Assembly: GCA_021820105.1 (NCBI GenBank)
Contig: JAKAED010000029.1
Location: forward strand, 1-32,190
Length of the DNA stretch: 32,190 nucleotides
Source of the DNA: Actinomycetes bacterium
Lineage (GTDB): Bacteria; Actinomycetota; Thermoleophilia; Solirubrobacterales; Solirubrobacteraceae
Reading direction: 5' to 3'
The notes under the pieces: generated by a model
Seen by the model: only the letters and a program-made list of their open reading frames with translations
The model's database searches: none
Told to the model about the DNA's origin: nothing
Made by a program: the position numbers and the translations under genes
Part shown: positions 23,787 to 31,401 of the stretch, one piece after another
Numbering within the stretch: position 1 is the stretch's first letter
Layout: every line of letters begins with the position of its first letter

Positions 23787-24386
23787 ATGACCGCACCCGC
23801 CTCCGTACTCTCCGATGCGACGATCCTGCGCTACGTCCAGGAGGGGCGGATCAGAGTCGACCCGTGGGATCCGAAGATGGTCCAGCCGGCCAGCATCGAC
23901 CTGCGCTTGGGCGACTCCTTCCGCGTCTTCCACAACCATCGGGCAACGGCGATCGACCTGCGTGATCCGCCGGCCAACCTGACTGAGGAGGTTGTGGTCG
24001 CGCCCGGTGAGGCATTTGTGATCCACCCCGGCGAGTTCTGCCTGGGCCGCACGCTGGAATGGGTCGGCATTCCGGATGACATCGTCGCCCGGATCGAGGG
24101 GAAGTCCAGCCTCGGCCGTCTGGGCTTGATCGTGCACGCCACCGCCGGCTTCTGCGATCCCGGGTTTGAGGGCACCCTGACGCTTGAGCTCAACAATCTG
24201 ACCCGTGTTCCGATCCGGCTCTACCCGGATCTGCCCATCGCTCAGCTGTCCTTCATGACGCTGGACCGGCCGGCTGAGCGGCCCTACGGCAGCCCCGGTC
24301 TGGGCAGCCACTATCAGGGCCAGTTGGCGGCCACAGAGAGCCGCTACGAGGGTGGGCCGGCGGCGGCCGGAGGCACGGCAGCGTGA
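23787..24386 (+). CDS. dcd: dCTP deaminase (likely bifunctional DCD-DUT type)
   Basis: 199-residue trimeric enzyme that deaminates dCTP; the actinobacterial type also hydrolyses dUTP to dUMP. The motif EGKSSLGRLGL (104-114), HATAGFCDPGFEG (117-129), catalytic E134 in TLTLEL, and the C-terminal RPYGSPGLGSHYQGQ match the dUTPase-capable DCD-DUT group as I recall the M. tuberculosis enzyme. The open frame begins further upstream at 23598 inside the flavoprotein gene, but the family start is MTAPASVLSDATI, giving the ATG at 23787. It lies 61 bases after the flavoprotein stop and 117 bases before citrate synthase; it is a housekeeping gene unrelated to the amine cluster. Confidence 0.92.
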   Translation: MTAPASVLSDATILRYVQEGRIRVDPWDPKMVQPASIDLRLGDSFRVFHNHRATAIDLRDPPANLTEEVVVAPGEAFVIHPGEFCLGRTLEWVGIPDDIVARIEGKSSLGRLGLIVHATAGFCDPGFEGTLTLELNNLTRVPIRLYPDLPIAQLSFMTLDRPAERPYGSPGLGSHYQGQLAATESRYEGGPAAAGGTAA

Positions 24387-24428
24387 CGCCAGCGCGTGCT
24401 TCGGTACTACATTCCCATCCAGAGCGTG

Positions 24429-24438
24429 CCCAGCTGGG
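24429..24438. repeat. Palindrome upstream of citrate synthase
   Basis: CCCAGCTGGG, a perfect 10-base palindrome in the 117-bp gap ahead of the citrate synthase start, possibly an operator. No promoter can be assigned with confidence around it. Confidence 0.3.
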
Positions 24439-24503
24439 GCCGATTCTCGGAGGCGGGGTGAGCTGGCTAACGGCGACCACATGATGAGCTTGAGAGGAAC
24501 AGC

Positions 24504-25832
24504 ATGACCACCGAAACGGCACAGAATCAGGGCGGTGCGGGCGTGACGGGCGGCGACACGCTCACGATCGTCGACAACCGCACGGGGAAGACCTACGAGG
24601 TTCCGATCGAGGACGGCACGATCCGTGCCACGGAGCTGCGCAAGATCAGGGTCGACGAGGACGACTTCGGGATCATGACCTATGACCCCGCCTACATGAA
24701 CACGGCCTCGTGCCGGTCCTCGGTCACCTACATCGATGGCGACAAGGGGATCCTCGAGTACCGCGGCTACCCGATCGAGCAGCTGGCGGAGAAGTCCACC
24801 TACCTGGAGGTCGCCTACCTGCTCATCCACGGGCGGCTGCCGAGCCGCACCGAGCTGGACGAGTGGACGCACCTGATCACAACCCACACGTTCGTGCACG
24901 AGAACATCAAGGGTTTCATGCAGGGGTTCCGCTACGACGCGCACCCGATGGGCATGCTGCTGGCCTCCGTCGGCGCGCTCTCGACCTTCTATCCGGAGGC
25001 CAACCAGATCAAGGACGAGACGCTGCGCATGATGCAGGTCGTGCGGCTGGTGGCCAAGATGCCGACGTTGGCGGCCTTTGCCTACCGGCACAACAAGGGC
25101 ATGCCGTACGTGTACCCGGACAACGACCTGAGCTACGCGGGCAACTTCCTGTCGATGCTGTACAAGGTCGCGGAGCTCAAGTACCAGCCTGACCCCCGGC
25201 TCGAGCGCGCGCTGGACGTGCTCTTCATCCTGCACGCTGACCACGAGCAGAACTGCTCCACAAGTGCCGTGCGCGGCGTCGGCTCATCGCAGGTTGATCC
25301 CTACTCCGCTGTGACGGCCGGAGTCGCGGCACTGTACGGACCGCTGCACGGCGGCGCCAACGAGGCTGTGTTGCGGATGCTGCGCAGGATCGGCACGCAG
25401 GACAACATTCCCGGCTTCATTGAGGGCGTGAAGGCCGGCAACGAGCGCCTGATGGGCTTTGGTCATCGGGTCTACAAGAACTTCGATCCACGCGCCAAGA
25501 TCATCAAGAAGGCTGTTGATGACGTGTTCGAGGTGACCGGCAAGAACCCGCTCCTGCACATCGCCACCGAACTCGAGAAGATCGCGCTGGAGGACGACTA
25601 CTTCGTCTCCCGCAAGCTCTACCCGAACGTCGACTTCTACTCCGGGCTGATCTATGAGGCGCTGGGCATGCCTGTCGAGATGTTCCCGGTGCTGTTCGCA
25701 ATCGGCCGCACGAGCGGCTGGATCGCGCAGTGGCTAGAGATGATCGATGACTCCGAGCAGAAGATCGCGCGTCCGCGTCAGATCTACACGGGCGGCCGCG
25801 GCATCGATTACGTGCCGATCGAGCAGCGCTGA
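24504..25832 (+). CDS. gltA: Citrate synthase
   Basis: 442 residues, TCA-cycle entry enzyme condensing acetyl-CoA and oxaloacetate. The N-terminal region has the type II (hexameric) features TASCRSSVTYIDGDKGILEY RGYPIEQLAE. Catalytic residues are visible as H282 (GPLHGGANE) and D377 (NVDFYSG); substrate-contact H247 (LHADHEQN) and GFGHRVYK with H321 are also present. The ribosome site AGAGGA precedes the ATG. A cupin gene starts 12 bases after its stop, so both probably share a transcript. Full length for the type II form; nothing odd in the sequence. Confidence 0.97.
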   Translation: MTTETAQNQGGAGVTGGDTLTIVDNRTGKTYEVPIEDGTIRATELRKIRVDEDDFGIMTYDPAYMNTASCRSSVTYIDGDKGILEYRGYPIEQLAEKSTYLEVAYLLIHGRLPSRTELDEWTHLITTHTFVHENIKGFMQGFRYDAHPMGMLLASVGALSTFYPEANQIKDETLRMMQVVRLVAKMPTLAAFAYRHNKGMPYVYPDNDLSYAGNFLSMLYKVAELKYQPDPRLERALDVLFILHADHEQNCSTSAVRGVGSSQVDPYSAVTAGVAALYGPLHGGANEAVLRMLRRIGTQDNIPGFIEGVKAGNERLMGFGHRVYKNFDPRAKIIKKAVDDVFEVTGKNPLLHIATELEKIALEDDYFVSRKLYPNVDFYSGLIYEALGMPVEMFPVLFAIGRTSGWIAQWLEMIDDSEQKIARPRQIYTGGRGIDYVPIEQR

Positions 25833-25844
25833 TCAGGGCGTCCG

Positions 25845-26279
25845 ATGTCTGACGGCGTCACCACGGCCCGGCTCGACCAGCCGCCCGAGCAGCGCTTCGC
25901 GCGGCTGCGCGGGCCGCTGGGCGTGCACTCCTTTGGCATCAACGTCCTGACGTTCGAGCCTGGCCAGCGCAGCCGCATCCATCGGCACGCACGCCAGGAG
26001 GAGGTCTACGTGGTGCTCGACGGCGCTCTCACCCTGATCGTCGAGCGTGAGCCGTCCAGATACGCGGTTGGCGACATTGTGCGGGTCGCCCCAGAGATCC
26101 GGCGCCAGCTCGTCAACCATGGACCCGGTGTGCTCCGGCTGCTGGCGCTGGGGGGCGACGCCGAGCATGAGCACGAGCCGCGGGACGCGGAGGCCTTCAA
26201 CGATTGGGACGAGACGGAGGGGGGCACGCCACAGAGCGTGCCGATCCCAGCGGACCTGCCCGCCTCCGAACTGATCTGA
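25845..26279 (+). CDS. Cupin-domain protein
   Basis: 144-residue single-domain cupin. Motif 1 RIHRHARQEEVYVVLDG supplies the H-x-H...E metal ligands, and motif 2 AVGDIVRVAPEIRRQLVN is followed by the expected glycine turn but its usual metal histidine is not visible. An acidic tail ends the protein. Function unknown; relatives include small dioxygenases, isomerases and regulators. It starts 12 bases after citrate synthase. Its stop TGA abuts the stop of the convergent permease gene (TGATCA at 26277-26282), so no spacer or terminator lies between the two transcripts. Confidence 0.8.
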   Translation: MSDGVTTARLDQPPEQRFARLRGPLGVHSFGINVLTFEPGQRSRIHRHARQEEVYVVLDGALTLIVEREPSRYAVGDIVRVAPEIRRQLVNHGPGVLRLLALGGDAEHEHEPRDAEAFNDWDETEGGTPQSVPIPADLPASELI

Positions 26280-27095
26280 TCAAGGGGCCAGGAAGCTGCT
26301 CCGCAGCGAGTCCCCGACGAGGTTGAACGCGATCACGGTCACCATGATCATCAGGCCTGCGGGATAGACCTCCCACCAGTAGCCGTCCAACAGGTAGGAC
26401 GTGCCCTGATAGAGCATGCCGCCCCAGCTGGTCGCGGGCGCCGGCAGGCCGAATCCCAGGAAGCTGAGCGTGGCCAGCAGGATGATCGCGTCGGCGACCT
26501 GGAAGGTCGCGTTGACGACCAGCGTGCCGAGCGTGCCGGGCAGCACATGACGCACAACGATCCGCGCCGATGTTGCTCCCATACCGCGGGCGGCGTCAAC
26601 AAACTCCCTGCTCCGAAGCGAGAGCGACTCACCCCGGATCAGGCGCGCCGGGCCAAGCCAGGAGAGCAGCGAGATGACCCCGATCAGCAGCGGCAGGGTG
26701 GGTTGCGTGACCGTCGCCAGGTAGATCAACACGAAGATCGCGGGCAGTGCCAGGAGGGTGTCCACAGCCCGCATCATGAGCGCGTCCAGCGCCCCGCCGG
26801 CGAGACCGGCGACGGCACCCCAGAGCGCGCCGAAGCTGGTTGCCAGCAGCGCCACCGCCAGGCCGATCTCCAGGGAAGCGCGGCCTCCCACCATCAGTCG
26901 CCCCAGCACGTCATAGCCATTGGCGTCGGTGCCCAATGGATGCGCCCCGCTGGGTCCCAGGTTCGTGATCGCGACGTTCGCGTGGGTCTGATCCGTCTGG
27001 TACAGCAACGGTCCCAGGAAGCAGAAGCAGAGCAGCAGGAGGATGAGGGTGAGACCGGTGGCGACGGCAGGGCGGTCGCGCAACTTGAGGGTCAT
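26280..27095 (-). CDS. ABC transporter permease, DppC/OppC-like, TPP-riboswitch operon
   Basis: 271-residue inner-membrane permease of the peptide/nickel type, about six helices. The EAA-loop signature RGMGATSARIVVRHVLPGTL faces the ATPase partners, followed by LLATLSFLGFGLP and the C-terminal NLVGDSLRSSF. The periplasmic N-terminal segment with HPLGTDANGYDVLGR is the DppC hallmark. Start ATG overlaps the DppB-like stop as ATGA. No ATP-binding subunit gene follows; the next gene is a convergent cupin gene abutting at the stop. The substrate is probably a thiamine-related compound because the operon lies under a TPP riboswitch. Confidence 0.88.
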   Translation of the reverse strand: MTLKLRDRPAVATGLTLILLLLCFCFLGPLLYQTDQTHANVAITNLGPSGAHPLGTDANGYDVLGRLMVGGRASLEIGLAVALLATSFGALWGAVAGLAGGALDALMMRAVDTLLALPAIFVLIYLATVTQPTLPLLIGVISLLSWLGPARLIRGESLSLRSREFVDAARGMGATSARIVVRHVLPGTLGTLVVNATFQVADAIILLATLSFLGFGLPAPATSWGGMLYQGTSYLLDGYWWEVYPAGLMIMVTVIAFNLVGDSLRSSFLAP

Positions 27096-28123
27096 TGCGT
27101 CTCCTGACGCAGATGCACGCGGGGATCCAACAGGGCGTACGCGATATCGGCCAGCGCGCTGCCCAGCACGGTTGCCAGGGCGACAACCACGGTCACGCCC
27201 AGTTCCACCGGGTAATCCGCGTTGGCAGCGGCGGTCCAGTAGCTCAGACCGACGCCGGGCACGTTGAACACGTACTCCACAACGAGCCCGGAGGTGAGCA
27301 GCATCGGCACGGACATGCCGAGCAGCGTCACCACACCCAGCAGGGAGTTGCGCAGCACGTGTCGCGCCAGCACCAGGCGCTCAGGAAGCCCCTTGGCGCG
27401 GGCCAGTCGCACGTAGTCCTGCGCCAACGTCTCCAGGGCCGCCGAGCGCATGTAGCGGCTGAACCAGGCGACGTTGACGAGCGTCAGCGTGAGCACCGGC
27501 AGGACCAATCCCATCGGGTCCGCGAGGATGCCCGCAGGGGCGGAGGACTGCCCCGCCTCCGGTGGCAGCAGGCGTGCGCCGATGCTGAGGCCCGCGATCA
27601 GCAGCAGTGCGAGCCAGTAGGCCGGCATCGCGTAGAGTCCCAGTCCGACGGTGGTGAGGATGCGGTCGAACGCGCGGCCACGGTGAACCGCCTGAGCGAT
27701 CCCCAGCGGCAGCGCGAGGATGAGCGCCAGCGTGAGCCCCAGGCCGACCAGGATCAGGTCGTTTGGAACCTCTTGGGCGATCAGCGCGCCCACACTCTGG
27801 TTGAGTCGGTAGGAGTAGCTGAGGTTGCCGTGCAGAAGCCGCCAGAGGTAGTCCAGGTACTGGATCGGGAGTGGCTGGTCAAGTCCGTTAGCGGCGTTGA
27901 ACGCGGCCACCGCACGGGGCGATGCGCGCGGCCCCAGGATCGCGTGGGCGATGCTGCCGGGCGTCAGCCGCTCGAGCATGAACACCACCAGCGTGACCCC
28001 CAGCAGGACGCCCGCGGCCTGCGCCAGGCGTCTGACCGCAAAACCTGCCAGCGGCGTACGTGCCCGGCCGCCGGGAGGCCGTGCTGCGGCCAGCTCCTCC
28101 TGCTGCTGCGTGGCGACGCTCAC
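27092..28123 (-). CDS. ABC transporter permease, DppB/OppB-like, TPP-riboswitch operon
   Basis: 343-residue permease. It has an N-terminal helix AGVLLGVTLVVFMLERLTPG with GSIAHAILG as in DppB, an EAA loop RLARAKGLPERLVLARHVLR and the C-terminal SGLVVEYVFNVPGVG. The open frame extends to 28648, but that portion is the antisense-frame shadow of the binding-protein gene. The start is the GTG at 28121-28123, overlapping the binding-protein stop as GTGA, and it gives a normal basic N-terminus (VATQQQEELAAARPPGGRAR). Pairs with the DppC-like protein as the membrane channel of the importer. Confidence 0.88.
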   Translation of the reverse strand: MSVATQQQEELAAARPPGGRARTPLAGFAVRRLAQAAGVLLGVTLVVFMLERLTPGSIAHAILGPRASPRAVAAFNAANGLDQPLPIQYLDYLWRLLHGNLSYSYRLNQSVGALIAQEVPNDLILVGLGLTLALILALPLGIAQAVHRGRAFDRILTTVGLGLYAMPAYWLALLLIAGLSIGARLLPPEAGQSSAPAGILADPMGLVLPVLTLTLVNVAWFSRYMRSAALETLAQDYVRLARAKGLPERLVLARHVLRNSLLGVVTLLGMSVPMLLTSGLVVEYVFNVPGVGLSYWTAAANADYPVELGVTVVVALATVLGSALADIAYALLDPRVHLRQETQ

Positions 28124-30030
28124 CGGACGAAGTACCACTCCTCCGGGCTCAGATACCCGTACGCGTTCGGCGTGGCTCCCGCAAGGTTGGACTGGAAGCT
28201 CAGCAGCGTGCCCGGTGAGGGTTGCCAGAAGTCCGGGAGCTGCAGCCGCACGGCGTTGGCGTACGCGTCCAACGCCTGCTGGGCGACCCGGCCGGGTGCG
28301 GTGGTGGTTGCCTTGATCAGGCTGTCCACGCGCCGGTTGGAGTAGCTGCCGACATTGCCGAGCGCACCCGTTTGGAAGATCTCCTCGCCGGTTGGGTAAT
28401 GATCCGGTGCGAACACCCAGGCCGACCCATATTGACCCAGCTGCCAGTTGCAGGCCGCAGTGTGCGGCGCGCAGGGTTCGATCTCGGCATTGATCGTCGC
28501 GTTGGTCACCTCTCTGAGCTGGAGTTGGATGCCGACCCGGCGTGCGACGGACTGCAGGTCCACCATGGCGCCGTCCGTGGAGGACATGCCGCTGGGATAC
28601 ATCAGCGTGAAACGCAGCTCCTGGCCGCCCGGGATGTCCGCTCCGCACTGGTCACGGCCGTTGCCGGGACGAATGCACCTGGTGATCCCGGCCGCCATCA
28701 CCTTCCACCCATGGGCGGCAAGGAGCCGGCGGGCGGCGGCGACGTTGAACGGATAGGGATCGATGCGGGCCAGCGTGTCCGCAAACGGGTTGGCTGGCTG
28801 TGCCGGAACCGGACTGTAGGTCGGTACGCCCAAACCCTGGTAGTAGGCGTGGATCCAGCCACGCTGGTCGACCAGATGCTGGAAGGCCTGGCGGAAGTAG
28901 AGCTGGCGCAGGATCGGGCCCACGGTCGGGTTGTTGAAGTTGGGCTCGAAGTAGTCAAACCCATACGGGTAGAAGGCGGTCAGGCGGTAGCCCTGGGCGC
29001 GCAGCGTCGCGGCCTGGGGGACATCGGGATCGGGCACGTAGCCGACTGAGATCTGCGGGGCTGAACCGCCCTGGTTGCCCTTGGATGCGCCTGCCCGCAG
29101 CACTGAGAACTCCGCTGTCTCACTGGTGAACGGAAGCTCCACGAACCGCGCCAGGCGCGGCCTGTTCGGACCGCTGTAGGTCGGGTTCGGTATGAACGTG
29201 GCCTGGCCGGACGCGGTCAGCGAGCGCAGCTTCCAGGCGCCGTCCACCACCGACCAGATCGGGCTGGAGGTGTAGCTGGCGAGCCGCTTTGCCTGGTCAT
29301 CCAGGAAGCGGTACACGGCGCGGGCACCGGCCGGGTAGTTATCTGGTAGGCCTCCTGGGCCGAAGGTGGGGGGCGGGCCCGAGCCGGGCAGTTGGGTCAC
29401 GTCCCAGGCGAGCGGCAACGGCGTGATCTGGGACAGTTCGTTGTCCGTGAACCAGACCGGGTTGTAGGACCGGTTGAGTTGCAGCCGCACGGTGCGCGGC
29501 CCGACCGCCTTCCAGGACGTGAGGTTGTCCGGAAAGCCCCCGGGCACGTACGAGGCCCAGGCGGCACGGTTGGCCCGCAGCAGGTTGATCCAGAAGATCA
29601 CGTCGCGGGCGCTGACGGTTTCGCCGTTGGACCATCTGGCGTGCTTGAGCGTGATCGTGACGACCCGGTTGTGGTCGCTGTAGACGGGGGCATCCGCGAG
29701 CGACAGCGCGTAGTCGGCACGGGTGTGGCCGCGGTCGCCGTACCAGTAGAGCGGCCGGTACATGAGCGTCTGAAAGTCGTAGACGTTCTCATTGGAGTAG
29801 TAGGCACCCGAGATCAGGGGAAAGATGTAGTTGGGCGGCTGCAGCGGCTGCTCGGCCCAGTAGGCGGTGCCGCCACGGATCGGCGTGCCGGTGCTGGCTA
29901 GCACCCGTTGCGACGGTTGCCTGCCGGCCACATTGCCGGCCACATTGCCGGCCACGTGCGCCACGCCACACGCCGCCAGCAGGACCGAGGCGATGATGGC
30001 CGCGAGTCCGACTCGCCACTTGCTGTCCAC
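28120..30030 (-). CDS. SBP_bac_5-type solute-binding lipoprotein under TPP riboswitch
   Basis: 636-residue extracytoplasmic binding protein of the peptide/nickel family. Signal peptide and lipobox L-A-A-C21 are followed by a short repeat-built linker VAGNVAGNVAG (26-36), then the family's three-domain receptor with TITLKHARWSNGETVSARDV and VGPILRQLYFRQAFQHLVDQ. The GTG start (30028-30030) follows GGGAG by six bases, and those bases belong to the 3' end of the TPP aptamer. It is the first gene of the importer operon and its stop overlaps the DppB-like start. Family says peptides; riboswitch says thiamine, its phosphates or a precursor. Confidence 0.9.
   Translation of the reverse strand: MDSKWRVGLAAIIASVLLAACGVAHVAGNVAGNVAGRQPSQRVLASTGTPIRGGTAYWAEQPLQPPNYIFPLISGAYYSNENVYDFQTLMYRPLYWYGDRGHTRADYALSLADAPVYSDHNRVVTITLKHARWSNGETVSARDVIFWINLLRANRAAWASYVPGGFPDNLTSWKAVGPRTVRLQLNRSYNPVWFTDNELSQITPLPLAWDVTQLPGSGPPPTFGPGGLPDNYPAGARAVYRFLDDQAKRLASYTSSPIWSVVDGAWKLRSLTASGQATFIPNPTYSGPNRPRLARFVELPFTSETAEFSVLRAGASKGNQGGSAPQISVGYVPDPDVPQAATLRAQGYRLTAFYPYGFDYFEPNFNNPTVGPILRQLYFRQAFQHLVDQRGWIHAYYQGLGVPTYSPVPAQPANPFADTLARIDPYPFNVAAARRLLAAHGWKVMAAGITRCIRPGNGRDQCGADIPGGQELRFTLMYPSGMSSTDGAMVDLQSVARRVGIQLQLREVTNATINAEIEPCAPHTAACNWQLGQYGSAWVFAPDHYPTGEEIFQTGALGNVGSYSNRRVDSLIKATTTAPGRVAQQALDAYANAVRLQLPDFWQPSPGTLLSFQSNLAGATPNAYGYLSPEEWYFVR
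29922..29955. repeat. 12-bp tandem repeat in the binding-protein linker
   Basis: Nearly three copies of TGCCGGCCACAT (29922-29933, 29934-29945, partial from 29946) encode the GNVA repeats just after the lipobox cysteine. Being in frame, copy changes would only lengthen the tether to the membrane. Confidence 0.85.
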
Positions 30031-30032
30031 TG

Positions 30033-30121
30033 CTTGCTCCCTCCGCCGGCATGACCCGGATCAGGTTCTACGGTCGGCGCCTTGCAGCGCCCTCTCAGCC
30101 GGAATGGCTCCCGCGTTGTTC
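30033..30121 (-). ncRNA. TPP riboswitch (THI box)
   Basis: Read on the minus strand, the conserved aptamer elements appear in order: GGGAGCC-AUUCC-GGC (P2), CUGAGA (30098-30093), a variable P3 GGCGC-UGCAAG-GCGCC (30091-30076), GACCGUAGAACCUGAUC (ACCUGAUC at 30066-30059), then CCGG-GUCAU-GCCGG and GCGGAGGGA (30046-30038). These match the thiamine pyrophosphate aptamer consensus, including pyrimidine-binding CUGAGA and the ACCUGAUC/GCGGAGGGA core. TPP binding normally lowers expression. The ribosome site of the binding-protein gene overlaps the 3' end of the aptamer and its GUG start is just beyond, so control is probably at translation initiation; no terminator stem or T-run is visible. The P1 5' strand runs into the stop codon of the upstream kinase gene. 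Confidence 0.93.
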
Positions 30122-30677
30122 AGTCTCCGATTGTAGGCTCGTACCCCGGGTCGGCGCCACCGGAAACGACGAGGTCGAACGCTTCGGGCGGTCGCGTGGT
30201 GAAGTATTCGCGTTCGGCCTGCAGCCATTCCTCATCCCACTCCGCCGCGCTGATGCGCCCGTGCAGCCGCCGGAGCCGCACCGGCTCCGGGGTGGTGATC
30301 AAGATCGTGCGCGCGACCAGGTCCGCCAGGGCGGGCGCGGCTGATGAGACGCCCTCGATCAGGATCACGCGCGAGCCCGTGCTCGGCGTCTGCTCCAGAT
30401 CGTCACGCCGCAGCCGGACGATCGCGGGCGTCAGCGCCTGGGCACGCAACGCCTCCCAGTCGTAGTACGCCGCCATTGGATGGCCATCGGCGTGCTCACG
30501 GGCCTCATGGAAGAAGTCGTCCATTGCGATCGTGACAGCCGCCAGCGACCGCGCTGCCGTCGCCGTGATGGTCGTCTTGCCGGCGGCGCCGTGGCCGTCG
30601 ATGGCCACCACCAGTGGGCCCGGCACCTCCTGCTGCCAGACACGAATCGCGGCGACCACCCGTTCGGCGGCGGTCAC
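30120..30677 (-). CDS. Uridine-kinase-like P-loop protein
   Basis: 185-residue nucleoside/small-molecule kinase-like P-loop NTPase. Walker A is GHGAAGKTT (28-36), then AMDDFFH (the DDF(Y/F) substrate region of uridine kinases), a DWEALR segment, LIEGVSSAAP and the lid-like RRLHGRIS. Likely phosphorylates a nucleoside or vitamin-type alcohol; exact substrate unknown. I chose the GTG at 30675-30677 because it overlaps the metallopeptidase stop as GTGA; an ATG at 30710 would add 11 residues and overlap more. The stop lies at the 5' edge of the TPP riboswitch, so a transcript continuing through could link it to the importer. Confidence 0.8.
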   Translation of the reverse strand: MTAAERVVAAIRVWQQEVPGPLVVAIDGHGAAGKTTITATAARSLAAVTIAMDDFFHEAREHADGHPMAAYYDWEALRAQALTPAIVRLRRDDLEQTPSTGSRVILIEGVSSAAPALADLVARTILITTPEPVRLRRLHGRISAAEWDEEWLQAEREYFTTRPPEAFDLVVSGGADPGYEPTIGD

Positions 30678-31372
30678 AGCACCAGCGTTCCGGCGTTCCG
30701 TCGCAGCCACAGGGCCTGCTCGCGATGGTCCGGGCAGTGCCGCTGCACCAGCGCCCAGAAGCGCGGCGAGTGATCCATGACGGCAAGGTGGCAGACCTCG
30801 TGCCAGACGACATAGTTCAGCACCGCCTCAGGAGCTAGCAGCAGCCGCCAGTTGAAGCTGAGCCCGCCGCTGCGCGAGCAGCTGCCCCAGCGTGTGCGCT
30901 GGTCGCGAATCGTGAGGCGCGTGTGCTGGAGCCCGGTCAATTCGCATGCGCGTTCCACGCGCGCGCTGAACTCGGCGCGGGCCATCCGCCGATACCACCG
31001 CTCGAGCGCCGGCGTCCGCTGCGGTCCGATCGGCACCAGCAGGGTGTCGCCGCGCCGGGTGACAAGCGCGCGACCGGACTCGGGATGCAACGTGAGGCTG
31101 CTGCCCAGATAGGGCACCGTGTCACCGCGCGCCAGCACACTGGCGCGCTGCCGCTCGACCTCGGCCAACCTCCGTTCGATCCAGGGGCGCAGCTCCTGAA
31201 CCGCATCGTCCGCCGCGTGCGCAGCGCATCGCTGCGGGAGCACCACCTCGACCGTGCCGGAGCGATCCACGACCACGCGCACCCGACGGGCGCGCGCCGA
31301 GCGGCGCACCTGATAGGCAAGCGTGGCCTCATGCCGTGTGGAGGCAAGCGGTTGTTGAATAAGCGCATACAC
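30674..31372 (-). CDS. YgjP-like (DUF45) zinc metallopeptidase domain protein
   Basis: About 232 residues. The C-terminal domain has RWGSCS (161-166), WRLLLAPEAVLNYVVWHEVCH with the zinc motif H191-E192-xx-H195, and the third ligand region DHSPRFW (H201), ending CPDHREQALWLRRN, the signature of the YgjP/DUF45 metallopeptidase-like family (related to SprT/WSS1). The N-terminal LAYQVRRSARARRVRVVVD is the typical beginning of the family. The open frame runs further upstream, so the start is uncertain: GTG at 31372 keeps the family N-terminus, and GTG at 31309 is the shorter choice. It is divergent from the GNAT-like gene by 29 bases and overlaps the kinase gene by 4. Confidence 0.82.
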   Translation of the reverse strand: MYALIQQPLASTRHEATLAYQVRRSARARRVRVVVDRSGTVEVVLPQRCAAHAADDAVQELRPWIERRLAEVERQRASVLARGDTVPYLGSSLTLHPESGRALVTRRGDTLLVPIGPQRTPALERWYRRMARAEFSARVERACELTGLQHTRLTIRDQRTRWGSCSRSGGLSFNWRLLLAPEAVLNYVVWHEVCHLAVMDHSPRFWALVQRHCPDHREQALWLRRNAGTLVL

Positions 31373-31401
31373 CCGCGGAAAGGGTACGGTCCCGCTACGA
31401 C

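Noticed and set aside
23676-25244. 522-codon minus-strand open frame
   Set aside because: Antisense to dCTP deaminase and citrate synthase; Val/Arg/His-rich shadow.
27095-28345. 416-codon plus-strand open frame
   Set aside because: Antisense to the DppB-like permease; composition rich in Gln/Arg/His as expected from a shadow.
28124-28648. Upstream extension of the DppB-like gene
   Set aside because: Overlaps the binding-protein gene in another frame; GTG at 28123 gives a normal DppB start with a 4-base overlap.
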